NCBI GenBank assembly: GCA_963664085.2
Contig: CAXXLO010000002.1
Span: 4,402,001-4,466,000, forward strand
Origin: Bin5 sp022821545
GTDB lineage: Bacteria > Chloroflexota > Anaerolineae > Caldilineales > Caldilineaceae
DNA length: 64,000 nucleotides
Reading direction: 5' to 3'
The position numbers and the translations under genes were made by a program. Position 1 is the stretch's first letter. Each line of letters opens with the position of its first letter. Below are positions 50,145 to 58,266 of this stretch, piece after piece. The notes under the pieces were generated by a model that worked only from the letters and a program-made list of their open reading frames with translations, searched no databases and was not told the DNA's origin.

Positions 50145-50930
50145 ATGCCTGCTCTCATTCATGACAACATCGGCCATCGACTCCAAGAGCTAAACCATTT
50201 CAACTCACGTCTGTTCCGTACCATTCTTTTGGCGCTCCTTCTGGCATTGGCGATGCTGGCCTTCGCCGCTACGCCCATGTTCGCTGAGTCCCCTCCTTCC
50301 CCAAATGTCCTGGTCGACGATTACGTCTCAGTCCCCAAGAATGGAAGTGCGGATATTGAAGTTCTGGGCAACGATTCAATCACCGAATTTGCCAGTTTTG
50401 ACTTCACGAATCCAGATAATGGCAGGTTCGGGTCTTTCACATCGAATGCCGTAAGGCAAACTCTCTCCTTCAATTATTTGCCAAACATGAATTTTGTTGG
50501 CAAAGACAGCTTTATGTACAAGATTTTCGATAGCCGCGGTGGCACTGTCTACGCTACCGTTCATATATCGGTCTTTAGCGATCTTGACTGCTCAACTTGC
50601 CTCGTCAGACACGCGGCCACACCCGTCAATATCACGATCGGCGCGGACGGCGCCTTTAACTACCATTTCATTGGTGACGGAGGAGTCAAGACGGGGCCGG
50701 TACTGCCGCCAGTCAAAGATCTGGCTGAAATACATTCGCCGGGATCAGACAACGTTGTCTTATATAACGGCACTAACTCTGTATCAGGTGCGCCGATAGT
50801 CATCAGCTACCTGCCCAACGAGCAGGTCGTACATGTGAATACATCCTATCTCGACCGCCATAACGGTTCAATGAAACCATACATCTTTGTCATTGATCTG
50901 GATCAAGAGGTCTCGCATTGGGAATGGTGA
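50145..50930 (+). CDS. Exported protein with bacterial Ig/cadherin-like domain
   Basis: 261 aa. The signal peptide ends near FAATPMFAE (about residue 46). Residues 50-145 form a Big_9/cadherin-like domain: DDYVSVPKNGSADIEVLGNDS, then FNYLPNMNFVGKDSFMYKIFDSRGGTVYATV, the typical end of such repeats. A second beta-rich part of about 110 residues, starting with a Cys pair (DCSTC), is unassigned. Probably a secreted or surface protein. The ATG has GAGG upstream. The next gene begins 273 bases later. Confidence 0.75.
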   Translation: MPALIHDNIGHRLQELNHFNSRLFRTILLALLLALAMLAFAATPMFAESPPSPNVLVDDYVSVPKNGSADIEVLGNDSITEFASFDFTNPDNGRFGSFTSNAVRQTLSFNYLPNMNFVGKDSFMYKIFDSRGGTVYATVHISVFSDLDCSTCLVRHAATPVNITIGADGAFNYHFIGDGGVKTGPVLPPVKDLAEIHSPGSDNVVLYNGTNSVSGAPIVISYLPNEQVVHVNTSYLDRHNGSMKPYIFVIDLDQEVSHWEW

Positions 50931-51203
50931 TTGCTGCTTACAGTACAGTAACCATCGGTGTGTGGCCGGGTATGGTGGCTGGACTTCGATGCGTTCCACT
51001 GCGCGGCAACGTTCCTGCGAGACACTCAACGCAGGCGGACTTTCGCCGGAGCAGGGAAGGAGGTGCTCAGCCGAATCTATCAGTGATTAGAAGGAGCATT
51101 TGGCGCAGGATAGACTGACGCCATGAAAGCAGGATTGCCGTGTGCCGCGACAGGCTTTGATCCGTTCAGCGACACGGCCCATCCCATCTGCAAAGGGGGA
51201 AGC

Positions 51204-52577
51204 ATGTCAGACAAGCGAAATTCTCACCAGAAAATGAGCCGCCGCGGCTTCTTGCACGCCATGGCGCTGGGCGCAGGCGGCGCGGCGCTGGCCGCATGTG
51301 TAGTGCCGGAAGGCGCGATGCCGGCGGCAGAAGAAGCAGCGGCGCCGGCGCAGGAGAACCTCCCGATCATCTATTGGTCGATGTTCGGGCTGCAGGAGGC
51401 GGCGCAGGCACAGAACCAGGTGGAGCGCTTTAACGAGCAGACCGGCGAAAACGCCATTTTCATGTCGATTGGCTGGGGCAATGTCACGCAGAAGGCACAG
51501 GTCGCGATCCAGGGCGGCAACCCGCCCGACATGGTATCGCTCTGGTCTCAGGCCTACACGTGGGGTCCGCGCGGGCTGCTGCTCCCGCTCGAGGACTATG
51601 CGGAACGCGACGGCTTTGACGGCGAGGGCTGGTCCAAGCCGGCATGGGACGCTCTCTGGTCGGAAGGCCACCTCTGGGGCACCGGCCATACGCTCAACGT
51701 CTTTGCCCTGCACAGCAACGACACGCTGTTGGAGGAGGGCGGATTCAGCGCTGACAGCCCGCCAGAGAGTTTCGCCGATCTGGACGTGATGGCGGAGGCG
51801 CTGACAACCTTTGACGACGACGACAATATCACGCGTTTGGGCTTCCTGCCCTGGCTTCGGTCGGGCAGCCTCTGGCACTGGGGCTGGGCCAACGGCGCCC
51901 AGTTTTACGATGAGGATACCGACACGATTACGGCCGGATCAGAGGAGGCATTGCTGTATACGCTCGAATGGTTCAAGTCTTACGCAGACAAGTACGACAT
52001 TGAGAAGATCGACCGCTATGTATCCGGTTTCGGCAACCGCAGCTCGCTGACGGAGGATCCCTGGTACGTCGACAAGATCGTCTTGCAGATCGACGGCAGC
52101 TGGAAGCGAAGCTGGATCCCGCGCTATGCGCCCGACCTTGATTACTCGGTGTTCAAGTCGCCCTATGGCCCGGGATACACCGAGCCAACCAGCCTGGTCG
52201 AGATTGGGGCGATGTTCAACGTACCCAACGGCGCCAAGAATCCGGACGGCGGCTGGCAGCTGGCCCACTTCATGGCGGGCAAACAGCAGCAGATCGAGTT
52301 CGGAAACCTGGTCGGGGACGTTCCGCCTTTGAACGAAGCCGCCCGCGATCCGGAGTTCCTGAATTCGCTGCCGTTCAACGAGCTCTACGTTGAGCTGACC
52401 GAGTCGGAAGGCGGCCGCGCCTGGCCGCGCATTCCCGTTCTGGAGCAGTACAAGACAGAGATCAGGCGTCTCCAGGACGAAGTGATTCACGGCCAGATCG
52501 AACCCCAGCAAGGTCTGGACGATATGACCGCCAAGCTGCAGCAGGAACTGAACGACTTCCGCCAGCAGGTCGGTTGA
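51204..52577 (+). CDS. Sugar ABC transporter substrate-binding lipoprotein (Tat signal)
   Basis: 457 aa from ATG 51204 with AAAGGGGG upstream. The N terminus has twin arginines at 13-14 (SRRGFLHAM) followed by a lipobox ending at Cys32 (ALAAC), so export is via Tat and the protein is lipid-anchored. The rest is a family 1 extracellular binding protein (WGNVTQKAQVAIQGGNPPDMV; GSWKRSWIP). It delivers an oligosaccharide or glycerol-phosphate-type ligand to the two permeases encoded next. The ligand is unknown. Confidence 0.93.
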   Translation: MSDKRNSHQKMSRRGFLHAMALGAGGAALAACVVPEGAMPAAEEAAAPAQENLPIIYWSMFGLQEAAQAQNQVERFNEQTGENAIFMSIGWGNVTQKAQVAIQGGNPPDMVSLWSQAYTWGPRGLLLPLEDYAERDGFDGEGWSKPAWDALWSEGHLWGTGHTLNVFALHSNDTLLEEGGFSADSPPESFADLDVMAEALTTFDDDDNITRLGFLPWLRSGSLWHWGWANGAQFYDEDTDTITAGSEEALLYTLEWFKSYADKYDIEKIDRYVSGFGNRSSLTEDPWYVDKIVLQIDGSWKRSWIPRYAPDLDYSVFKSPYGPGYTEPTSLVEIGAMFNVPNGAKNPDGGWQLAHFMAGKQQQIEFGNLVGDVPPLNEAARDPEFLNSLPFNELYVELTESEGGRAWPRIPVLEQYKTEIRRLQDEVIHGQIEPQQGLDDMTAKLQQELNDFRQQVG

Positions 52578-52649
52578 TAGAGACGTTCCCTGGCGTGAAG
52601 ACCCGGCGGGTTGACAAGTCAGCCCGCCGGGAGACGGGAGGAGACGGTC

Positions 52650-53552
52650 ATGGGAATTGGACTGACGCAACAGGAACGCCGCCGCTTGCGAATAGGCGTG
52701 CTGTTTGCGCTGCCCTGGATTGTCGGGTTTTTGAGTTTTACAGTTTTCCCCGTCGTCTACTCGTTCTACTACAGTCTCAACGTGTTTACGACATTCGGGC
52801 AGCCCTTGCACTGGGTTGGATTGAGCAACTACATCAAGTTGGTGAATGACGATCTCTTCTGGAAGTCCCTTTACAACACGATGTACATGGTGGTCTTCGG
52901 CGTCTCCTTTCACATCGTCCTGGCCATCATACTGGGGCTGCTGCTGAATCAGAATCTGCGCGGCGTATCCATTTACAGGACTGTCTACTACATACCCACT
53001 ATCGTCCCGATTGTCGCTACTTCGGTGCTCTGGATGTGGGTGTTCAACCCTGAGTTCGGTCTGATCAACTCCGCGCTTAGCGTCTTAGACGTTCACGGGC
53101 CGGGTTGGCTGACCGACCCCGTCCTGTCAAAGCCATCGTTGATCCTGATGGGCGTGTGGACGATCGGTGGAACCCTGGTGATCTTTCTGGCCGGGCTGCA
53201 GGACATTCCGCAGCATCTCTTCGATGCGGCGATGATCGACGGCGCAGGGGCCCTGCAGAGGATCGGGAACGTTACCCTGCCGATGCTGTCTCCGGTAATC
53301 TTCTTCAATGTAATCATGGGCGTCATCAGCGGATTCCAGATCTTCGCCCAGGCTTTTATCATGACCAATGGCGGCCCGCTGGACACGACCCTGTTTTACG
53401 CCTTCTACCTCTTCCAGAACGCTTTTGTATTCTTTCAGATGCCGTACGCCTCGGCCATGGCGTGGATCCTGTTCCTGGTCGTAATGGGCACGACGCTGAT
53501 CATCTTTCGCAGTTCGGCCCGGCTGGTCTACTACGAAGGCGAGGAGCGATAG
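52650..53552 (+). CDS. Sugar ABC transporter permease (MalF/UgpA type)
   Basis: 300 aa with six membrane segments. The EAA loop is IPQHLFDAAMIDGAGALQRI, which binds the ATPase. GGGAGGAG precedes the ATG. It follows the binding protein gene by 72 bases and precedes the second permease by 4. No ATPase gene is adjacent, so a shared MsmX/UgpC-like ATPase is likely. Confidence 0.93.
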   Translation: MGIGLTQQERRRLRIGVLFALPWIVGFLSFTVFPVVYSFYYSLNVFTTFGQPLHWVGLSNYIKLVNDDLFWKSLYNTMYMVVFGVSFHIVLAIILGLLLNQNLRGVSIYRTVYYIPTIVPIVATSVLWMWVFNPEFGLINSALSVLDVHGPGWLTDPVLSKPSLILMGVWTIGGTLVIFLAGLQDIPQHLFDAAMIDGAGALQRIGNVTLPMLSPVIFFNVIMGVISGFQIFAQAFIMTNGGPLDTTLFYAFYLFQNAFVFFQMPYASAMAWILFLVVMGTTLIIFRSSARLVYYEGEER

Positions 53553-53556
53553 GGCC

Positions 53557-54456
53557 GTGGGCAGGACAACGACGACGCTTAAGCGGCAGCAACAGGTGGG
53601 CGCCTCCGGTTTCGGCAGCCTTTCGAGGTCGCAGCGCGAGACGTTAAGCCATTCGGCCAGCCATGCCTGTCTTTTCGTGGTGGGGCTGTTGTTCTTCCTG
53701 CCCTTCTTCTGGCTGGTTTCCACCTCTTTGAAGGACCTGAACCAGATATTCACGCTGCCTCCCGTGTGGATTCCCGATCCGTTTCAATGGCAGAACTATC
53801 CGGAATCATTGAGTTACTTTCCATTCTTTCAACAGCTGCGCAACACGCTGATCATCGCGGTTTCGGCGGTGTTTCTGACGGTGGTTTCCAGTTCGCTGGT
53901 TGCCTACAGTTTCTCCCGGCTGCGCTGGCACGGTCGCGACATACTGTTTTTTGCCATGCTTTCGACGATGATGCTGCCGTACCAGGTTACGATGATTCCG
54001 CTCTTCATCATGTTCCGGAGTCTCGGGTGGGTCAATACGCTTTTGCCGCTGATTGTGCCCCATGCCTTCGGCGTACCGTTCTTCATCTTCCTGCTGCGTC
54101 AGTTCTTTCTCAGTCTGCCCAGAGACCTGGACGACGCCGCCATTATTGACGGCTGCTCAGAGTTCGGTGTCCTGTGGCGAGTGATACTTCCGCTGGCAAA
54201 GCCGGCCCTGGCTACGGTTGCGCTTTTTCAGTTCCTGGGAAGCTGGAACGATTTCATCGGGCCCCTGATCTACCTGAATGATCCCGAGAAGTACACGCTC
54301 TCCCTTGGGATCCAGGTTTTTGTCAGCACGGTAGGCGTCCAATGGGGATGGATGATGGCGGTTACGACCGTCCTGACAGTGCCGGTGATCATCCTTTTCT
54401 TCTTTACCCAGAGGACATTCATTCAAGGAATCGCACTTACGGGCATCAAGGGGTAA
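53557..54456 (+). CDS. Sugar ABC transporter permease (MalG/UgpE type)
   Basis: 299 aa, GTG start. It has six membrane segments and the EAA loop LPRDLDDAAIIDGCSEFGVLW, and begins with about 35 basic/polar residues before TM1. It pairs with the MalF-type permease. The alcohol dehydrogenase gene follows after 87 bases. Confidence 0.93.
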   Translation: MGRTTTTLKRQQQVGASGFGSLSRSQRETLSHSASHACLFVVGLLFFLPFFWLVSTSLKDLNQIFTLPPVWIPDPFQWQNYPESLSYFPFFQQLRNTLIIAVSAVFLTVVSSSLVAYSFSRLRWHGRDILFFAMLSTMMLPYQVTMIPLFIMFRSLGWVNTLLPLIVPHAFGVPFFIFLLRQFFLSLPRDLDDAAIIDGCSEFGVLWRVILPLAKPALATVALFQFLGSWNDFIGPLIYLNDPEKYTLSLGIQVFVSTVGVQWGWMMAVTTVLTVPVIILFFFTQRTFIQGIALTGIKG

Positions 54457-54543
54457 GCGGATCCCGGCTGGCAGCTGCGGGCGGGAAAATGAAAGGGGCC
54501 GTATCAGGCGCCGCCGATCCATCCATTCACGAGGGAGTAAGGA

Positions 54544-55650
54544 ATGAAGACAAGAGCAGCCGTAGTGTATGAGCATGACGCGCCAGTCGTCGTCGATACC
54601 CTGACCTTGGACGATCCCAAGGAGAAGGAAGTGCTGTTGCGCATGGGAGCCAGCGGCGTGTGCCATTCCGATCTGTCGGTGGTGAACGGAACGATCTACT
54701 ATCCTCCGCCTGTCGCGCTCGGTCACGAAGGCGCCGGCATTGTGGAACGGGTGGGGTCCAACGTAACGTATGTCAAGCCGGGAGACCACGTCATTCTCTC
54801 GTTCGTAACCTACTGTGAACACTGCGTCATGTGTGAGATGGGACGGGTCTGTCTCTGCCAGGGTTTCGACGTGCGCAAGGGCTATCTACTTGACGACACC
54901 TGCCGCCTGCACAATGGAAAGGGGCAGGACATTCCGCAGATGTCGCGCATCGCCACGATGTCGGAGCTGGCGGTCGTGCCCGAACAGGCACTCATCAAGA
55001 TCGACCCCGGCTACCCGCTGGACAAGGCCGCGCTGGTCGGCTGCGGCGTGACTACAGGTGTGGGCGCAGTGCTGAGGACGGCAAAGGTTGAGGCTGGCAG
55101 CACAGTTGCCGTTATTGGAGCGGGAGGGGTCGGACTGAACGTGGTGCAGGGCGCGAAGTTAGCAGACGCCGAGCGCATCATTGCGGTGGACCTGGTCGAA
55201 AATAAACTGGAGTTCGCACGCCAGTTTGGCGCGACAGATACGGTAAACGGGTCCGAAACGGATGCAGTCGAGGCGGTGAAGGAGCTGACGGGGGGACTGG
55301 GCGTTGACTATGCCTTTGAGGCGATAGGCAGCTCAGTGACGATCAGGCAGGCCTTTGACATGGTCCGCTCCGCCGGTACGGCAGTTGCGATTGGACTTGC
55401 CCGCCAGGGCGATACCGTGCCGATTCCCCCGCAGGAGCTGATCTGGGCCGAAAAGAGGCTGATTGGCTCCTACTACGGAACATCCCGTCCGCGAGTCGAT
55501 ATGCCCGAGTATCTCCGTCTCTATGACGAAGGGAAGCTGATGCTGGACGAGTTGATCACGCAGACTTACCAGCTGGAGCAGATAAACGACGCCTTTGCCG
55601 ACATGGAAGCGGGCAAAAACGCCCGCGGCATACTGACGCTCGATCTGTAA
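54544..55650 (+). CDS. Zinc-dependent alcohol dehydrogenase
   Basis: 368 aa MDR-family enzyme. The catalytic zinc ligands C40 (GVCHSD), H61-E62 (LGHEGAG) and C in VGCGVTTG are present. Structural zinc cysteines occur in YCEHCVMCEMGRVC. The NAD-binding fold has VIGAGGVGLNV. It is closest in layout to class III/NDMA-type dehydrogenases. GAGGGAG precedes the ATG. Its place after a sugar importer suggests oxidation of an alcohol or polyol product. Confidence 0.93.
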   Translation: MKTRAAVVYEHDAPVVVDTLTLDDPKEKEVLLRMGASGVCHSDLSVVNGTIYYPPPVALGHEGAGIVERVGSNVTYVKPGDHVILSFVTYCEHCVMCEMGRVCLCQGFDVRKGYLLDDTCRLHNGKGQDIPQMSRIATMSELAVVPEQALIKIDPGYPLDKAALVGCGVTTGVGAVLRTAKVEAGSTVAVIGAGGVGLNVVQGAKLADAERIIAVDLVENKLEFARQFGATDTVNGSETDAVEAVKELTGGLGVDYAFEAIGSSVTIRQAFDMVRSAGTAVAIGLARQGDTVPIPPQELIWAEKRLIGSYYGTSRPRVDMPEYLRLYDEGKLMLDELITQTYQLEQINDAFADMEAGKNARGILTLDL

Positions 55651-55697
55651 GAACCTGGGCCACCGAGGCCAAGCGACATCGACCGGTTCTTTATTCC
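55649..55697. terminator. Possible shared terminator between convergent genes
   Basis: AAGAACC (55649-55655) pairs with GGTTCTT (55685-55691), with an inner GGCC-ACCGA-GGCC hairpin, followed by TATTCC. It could end the dehydrogenase transcript and, in reverse, the helicase gene. The T-tract is poor. Confidence 0.35.
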
Positions 55698-58150
55698 GGC
55701 TCAGCGGCGCGCAGACCTATCACCTCGATCAGTTTCCAGGCCGCCCTCTCCTCAAGCCATCTGTCTTTCATAGAAGCAGGCAGGGCGCCAGCATTCAGCC
55801 GGCGCTCTGCTTCCTCGCTGCAACGGATTTCAACTGCGTAACTTCCTGTATTCCGGCCGGCGGCGGACACGCGCTCGCGCAGGTTGCCAAGCCCTGCGGT
55901 CGCGGCGTAGAGTTCTGACTCTACGGTACCGCCCTCCTTAAACGTACCTGCATCTTCGTCGGTCATTCCATCGTGCATTCGAGCCAGTTGCCACGCCCAT
56001 CTCATGCCGCCCGTTTCCTCATGGGCCCCTCCAAAGACATTCAGGGAAAAGTCGGCCTGGCTGGCGAGGGCGTCCCGGTAAAAGCGGTACACTTCTCGAA
56101 AACTGCGGCTGAAGCGCGCGGCAGGCAGATCGCGGCGAGCCAGCCTGCCATAGCTTTTGCTGGAAAGCCGCTCGTCCAGAATGGCCACCACGCCCCGGTC
56201 GGCTGTCCGCCGGATCAGGCGACCGAATCCCTGCTTCAGGGTCAGCGTCATCAGCGGGACCATGTACTTTCTGAAGCTGCTGCCCTCCTCGACTTCTTCC
56301 AGCGCTCTCATTCTAGCCTCGTGAAGCGGGTCGCTGGGCGTTGGGAACGGCAGCTTGTCCAGAATGACGAGACTCAGGTCGTCGCCAGGCAGATCGACAC
56401 CCTCCCAGAAGGATTTCGTCGCCAGCAAGACGCTGTAAGGCGTCTCGCGAAACCAGTCAAGGAGGAGGTTGCGGGGGAGTTGACCCTGGGCGTGCAGGGG
56501 CCAGGCGACCTGTTTCAGCCGGTCATGGACCTGCTGGAGACCAGTCCAACTGGTGAAGAGGCAGAGCGCTCTCCCCCGGCTCACATTGAGAAGCCGCACG
56601 GTCTCGGCGGAAACCGCGTCGTAGAAGGGATCCCTGTTTCTCCAGTCGAAGGCAGGCAGGGCCGGCTGATACAACAGGGCCTGTTCGGAGTAGTTGAAGA
56701 CGGAATCGGAAACGAGCTCCAGGGGGAGGGCATTCACGCCGCACCTGCTCCTGAAATGGTCGAAGCTGCCGTTCGTTGCCAAGGTGGCGCTGGTGCAAAC
56801 GACAGTACGCCCCTCCTCTTCAAAGAGATGCCGGGCAAGGTCACGGGACGGATCGACCGGCGCGGCATGCAGGCGAAGTTTCAGATGACGGGACCCCTTA
56901 ATCCTTTCGGCGTAGCGTACGGTGAGGTCGTCATTTGAACTGCTTGATACCGCTTGGAGTTTTGCCGCCAGGGAGCCAAGCCCCTTCAAAGCCAGCTCGT
57001 AGCCCGCCTCCTCCTCAGACTCATCAGGAGAGAGCGGCGGCTGGTCGGCGTCCTCCTTCCGGTTATAGGGGTTTGCCTTACGCATTTCGTCCTGCAGATC
57101 GATCAAGCTTCCCGCCAGCGTTCTCAGCGCCTCCAACTCTTTGTCAATGCGGAAGACGTTATCCTTCGACAGCGCGTCCACTTCAGAGAAGGCTAATTGG
57201 TTCTGGGACTGCAACGCGAGCAGACGCTTTTCTTCCACGCTGCCCCTGAAGACAGCGCCCCCCAGAAGCTGCGCAAGAGCGTAGTCGGACGTCTCTACCT
57301 CAAAGACAGAGGTGGCTGTTTCTTCCAGCTGATGCGCCTCGTCAATTATGTAGACTGCCGCTTCAGGCAGTATCGCCTGCCCCATTTCGCCCAACTCCAG
57401 GGCATTCAGCAGGAGGTGGTGATTGGTGATGATCACCTGAGCCTGGCGCGCTTTTTCCCGCATCTGGTTCACAAAGCAGTTGTCTTCGAAGTGGCTGCAG
57501 ACGCGGCCAATGCAGTCATCGGGAAAACTGACAACCCGGGGCCGCAGGTCGTTCTTCAGGACGAAGGGGAGGTCGTCGACGTCCCCGTTACCGGCGCCTG
57601 CCAGCCATTGCCGCAAAGAGACAACCTGCTCGTCTTCCTTGTCCAGAAGCGCCAGCCTGCTCCTTTCGACCGATTCCTTTTCCCACTTGTAGTTGCAGAT
57701 GAAGTTATTCCGTCCCTTCACGACAACGGCGTCGATGGGACGGTCCAGGACAGTGCGCAGGAAGGGGATATCCTTGCGGAAGAGCTGGTCTTGCAAGGAC
57801 TTATTTGCAGTGGCGACGACGATCTTTTTCTCGCTGAGGATTGCAGGCAGGAGGTAGGCCAACGACTTTCCGGTACCGGTCGGGGCCTCGATCAGGGCCG
57901 GGCACTGGTCGAGTATCGCCCGTTTTACGACATTCGCCATCTCCAACTGGCCTGGCCGCAGTTCGTAGTCGGCCATTGCCCCGGACAGAACTCCTCCGGA
58001 CGTGAAAAAGGCATCCAGATCACACTCTTCCAGAGGAGACGAACCATTCTCCGCGTTGTCGCCGCCATAGCGTCCCTTTTCTTCGCCGACATCGGTCTGA
58101 GAAAGGTCAGCCGGCAGTTCCGCAATGTAAGACTGCTCCAAGTTCACCAT
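55691..58150 (-). CDS. DinG/XPD-like ATP-dependent helicase with Fe-S cluster
   Basis: 819 aa superfamily 2 helicase. Walker A APTGTGKS is at 89-96 and the DEAH box at 270-273 (IIDEAHQLEE). Four cysteines, C152, C213, C218 and C225, lie between motifs I and II where DinG/XPD helicases hold a 4Fe-4S cluster. Later motifs (LATKSFWEGVDLPGDDLSLVI, QGFGRLIRRTADRG) complete the core. It unwinds DNA 5' to 3' during repair or clears R-loops and G4s in this family. No N-terminal nuclease domain is present. Confidence 0.92.
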   Translation of the reverse strand: MVNLEQSYIAELPADLSQTDVGEEKGRYGGDNAENGSSPLEECDLDAFFTSGGVLSGAMADYELRPGQLEMANVVKRAILDQCPALIEAPTGTGKSLAYLLPAILSEKKIVVATANKSLQDQLFRKDIPFLRTVLDRPIDAVVVKGRNNFICNYKWEKESVERSRLALLDKEDEQVVSLRQWLAGAGNGDVDDLPFVLKNDLRPRVVSFPDDCIGRVCSHFEDNCFVNQMREKARQAQVIITNHHLLLNALELGEMGQAILPEAAVYIIDEAHQLEETATSVFEVETSDYALAQLLGGAVFRGSVEEKRLLALQSQNQLAFSEVDALSKDNVFRIDKELEALRTLAGSLIDLQDEMRKANPYNRKEDADQPPLSPDESEEEAGYELALKGLGSLAAKLQAVSSSSNDDLTVRYAERIKGSRHLKLRLHAAPVDPSRDLARHLFEEEGRTVVCTSATLATNGSFDHFRSRCGVNALPLELVSDSVFNYSEQALLYQPALPAFDWRNRDPFYDAVSAETVRLLNVSRGRALCLFTSWTGLQQVHDRLKQVAWPLHAQGQLPRNLLLDWFRETPYSVLLATKSFWEGVDLPGDDLSLVILDKLPFPTPSDPLHEARMRALEEVEEGSSFRKYMVPLMTLTLKQGFGRLIRRTADRGVVAILDERLSSKSYGRLARRDLPAARFSRSFREVYRFYRDALASQADFSLNVFGGAHEETGGMRWAWQLARMHDGMTDEDAGTFKEGGTVESELYAATAGLGNLRERVSAAGRNTGSYAVEIRCSEEAERRLNAGALPASMKDRWLEERAAWKLIEVIGLRAAEPE

Positions 58151-58162
58151 TGCAAAACCTTA

Positions 58163-58178
58163 GCACGCATGTGCGTGC
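58163..58178. promoter_or_regulatory. 7-2-7 palindrome upstream of the helicase gene
   Basis: GCACGCA-TG-TGCGTGC (58163-58178) ends 12 bases before the helicase ATG. It is a candidate operator or a hairpin over the ribosome site. It does not match the LexA boxes I know. Confidence 0.4.
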
Positions 58179-58183
58179 ATTTC

Positions 58184-58211
58184 AAAATGAAGAACGCCCT
58201 CGAACAGTACA
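58184..58211 (-). terminator. Terminator-like hairpin downstream of LysM/FAS1 gene
   Basis: On the minus strand ACGCCCTC and GAGGGCGT form a perfect 8-base stem around 12 bases, followed by TCTTCATTTTG. The T-tract is interrupted. Confidence 0.5.
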
Positions 58212-58266
58212 CAGAGGGCGTCCTGAGAACTGGCAGGGGGCGGGAAGCCTGCACCCCGACCGAATT

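Noticed and set aside
58163..58178. LexA box upstream of the DinG-like gene
   Set aside because: GCACGCATGTGCGTGC is a palindrome but does not fit the GAAC-N4-GTTC or CTGT-N8-ACAG types; kept only as an unspecified operator candidate.
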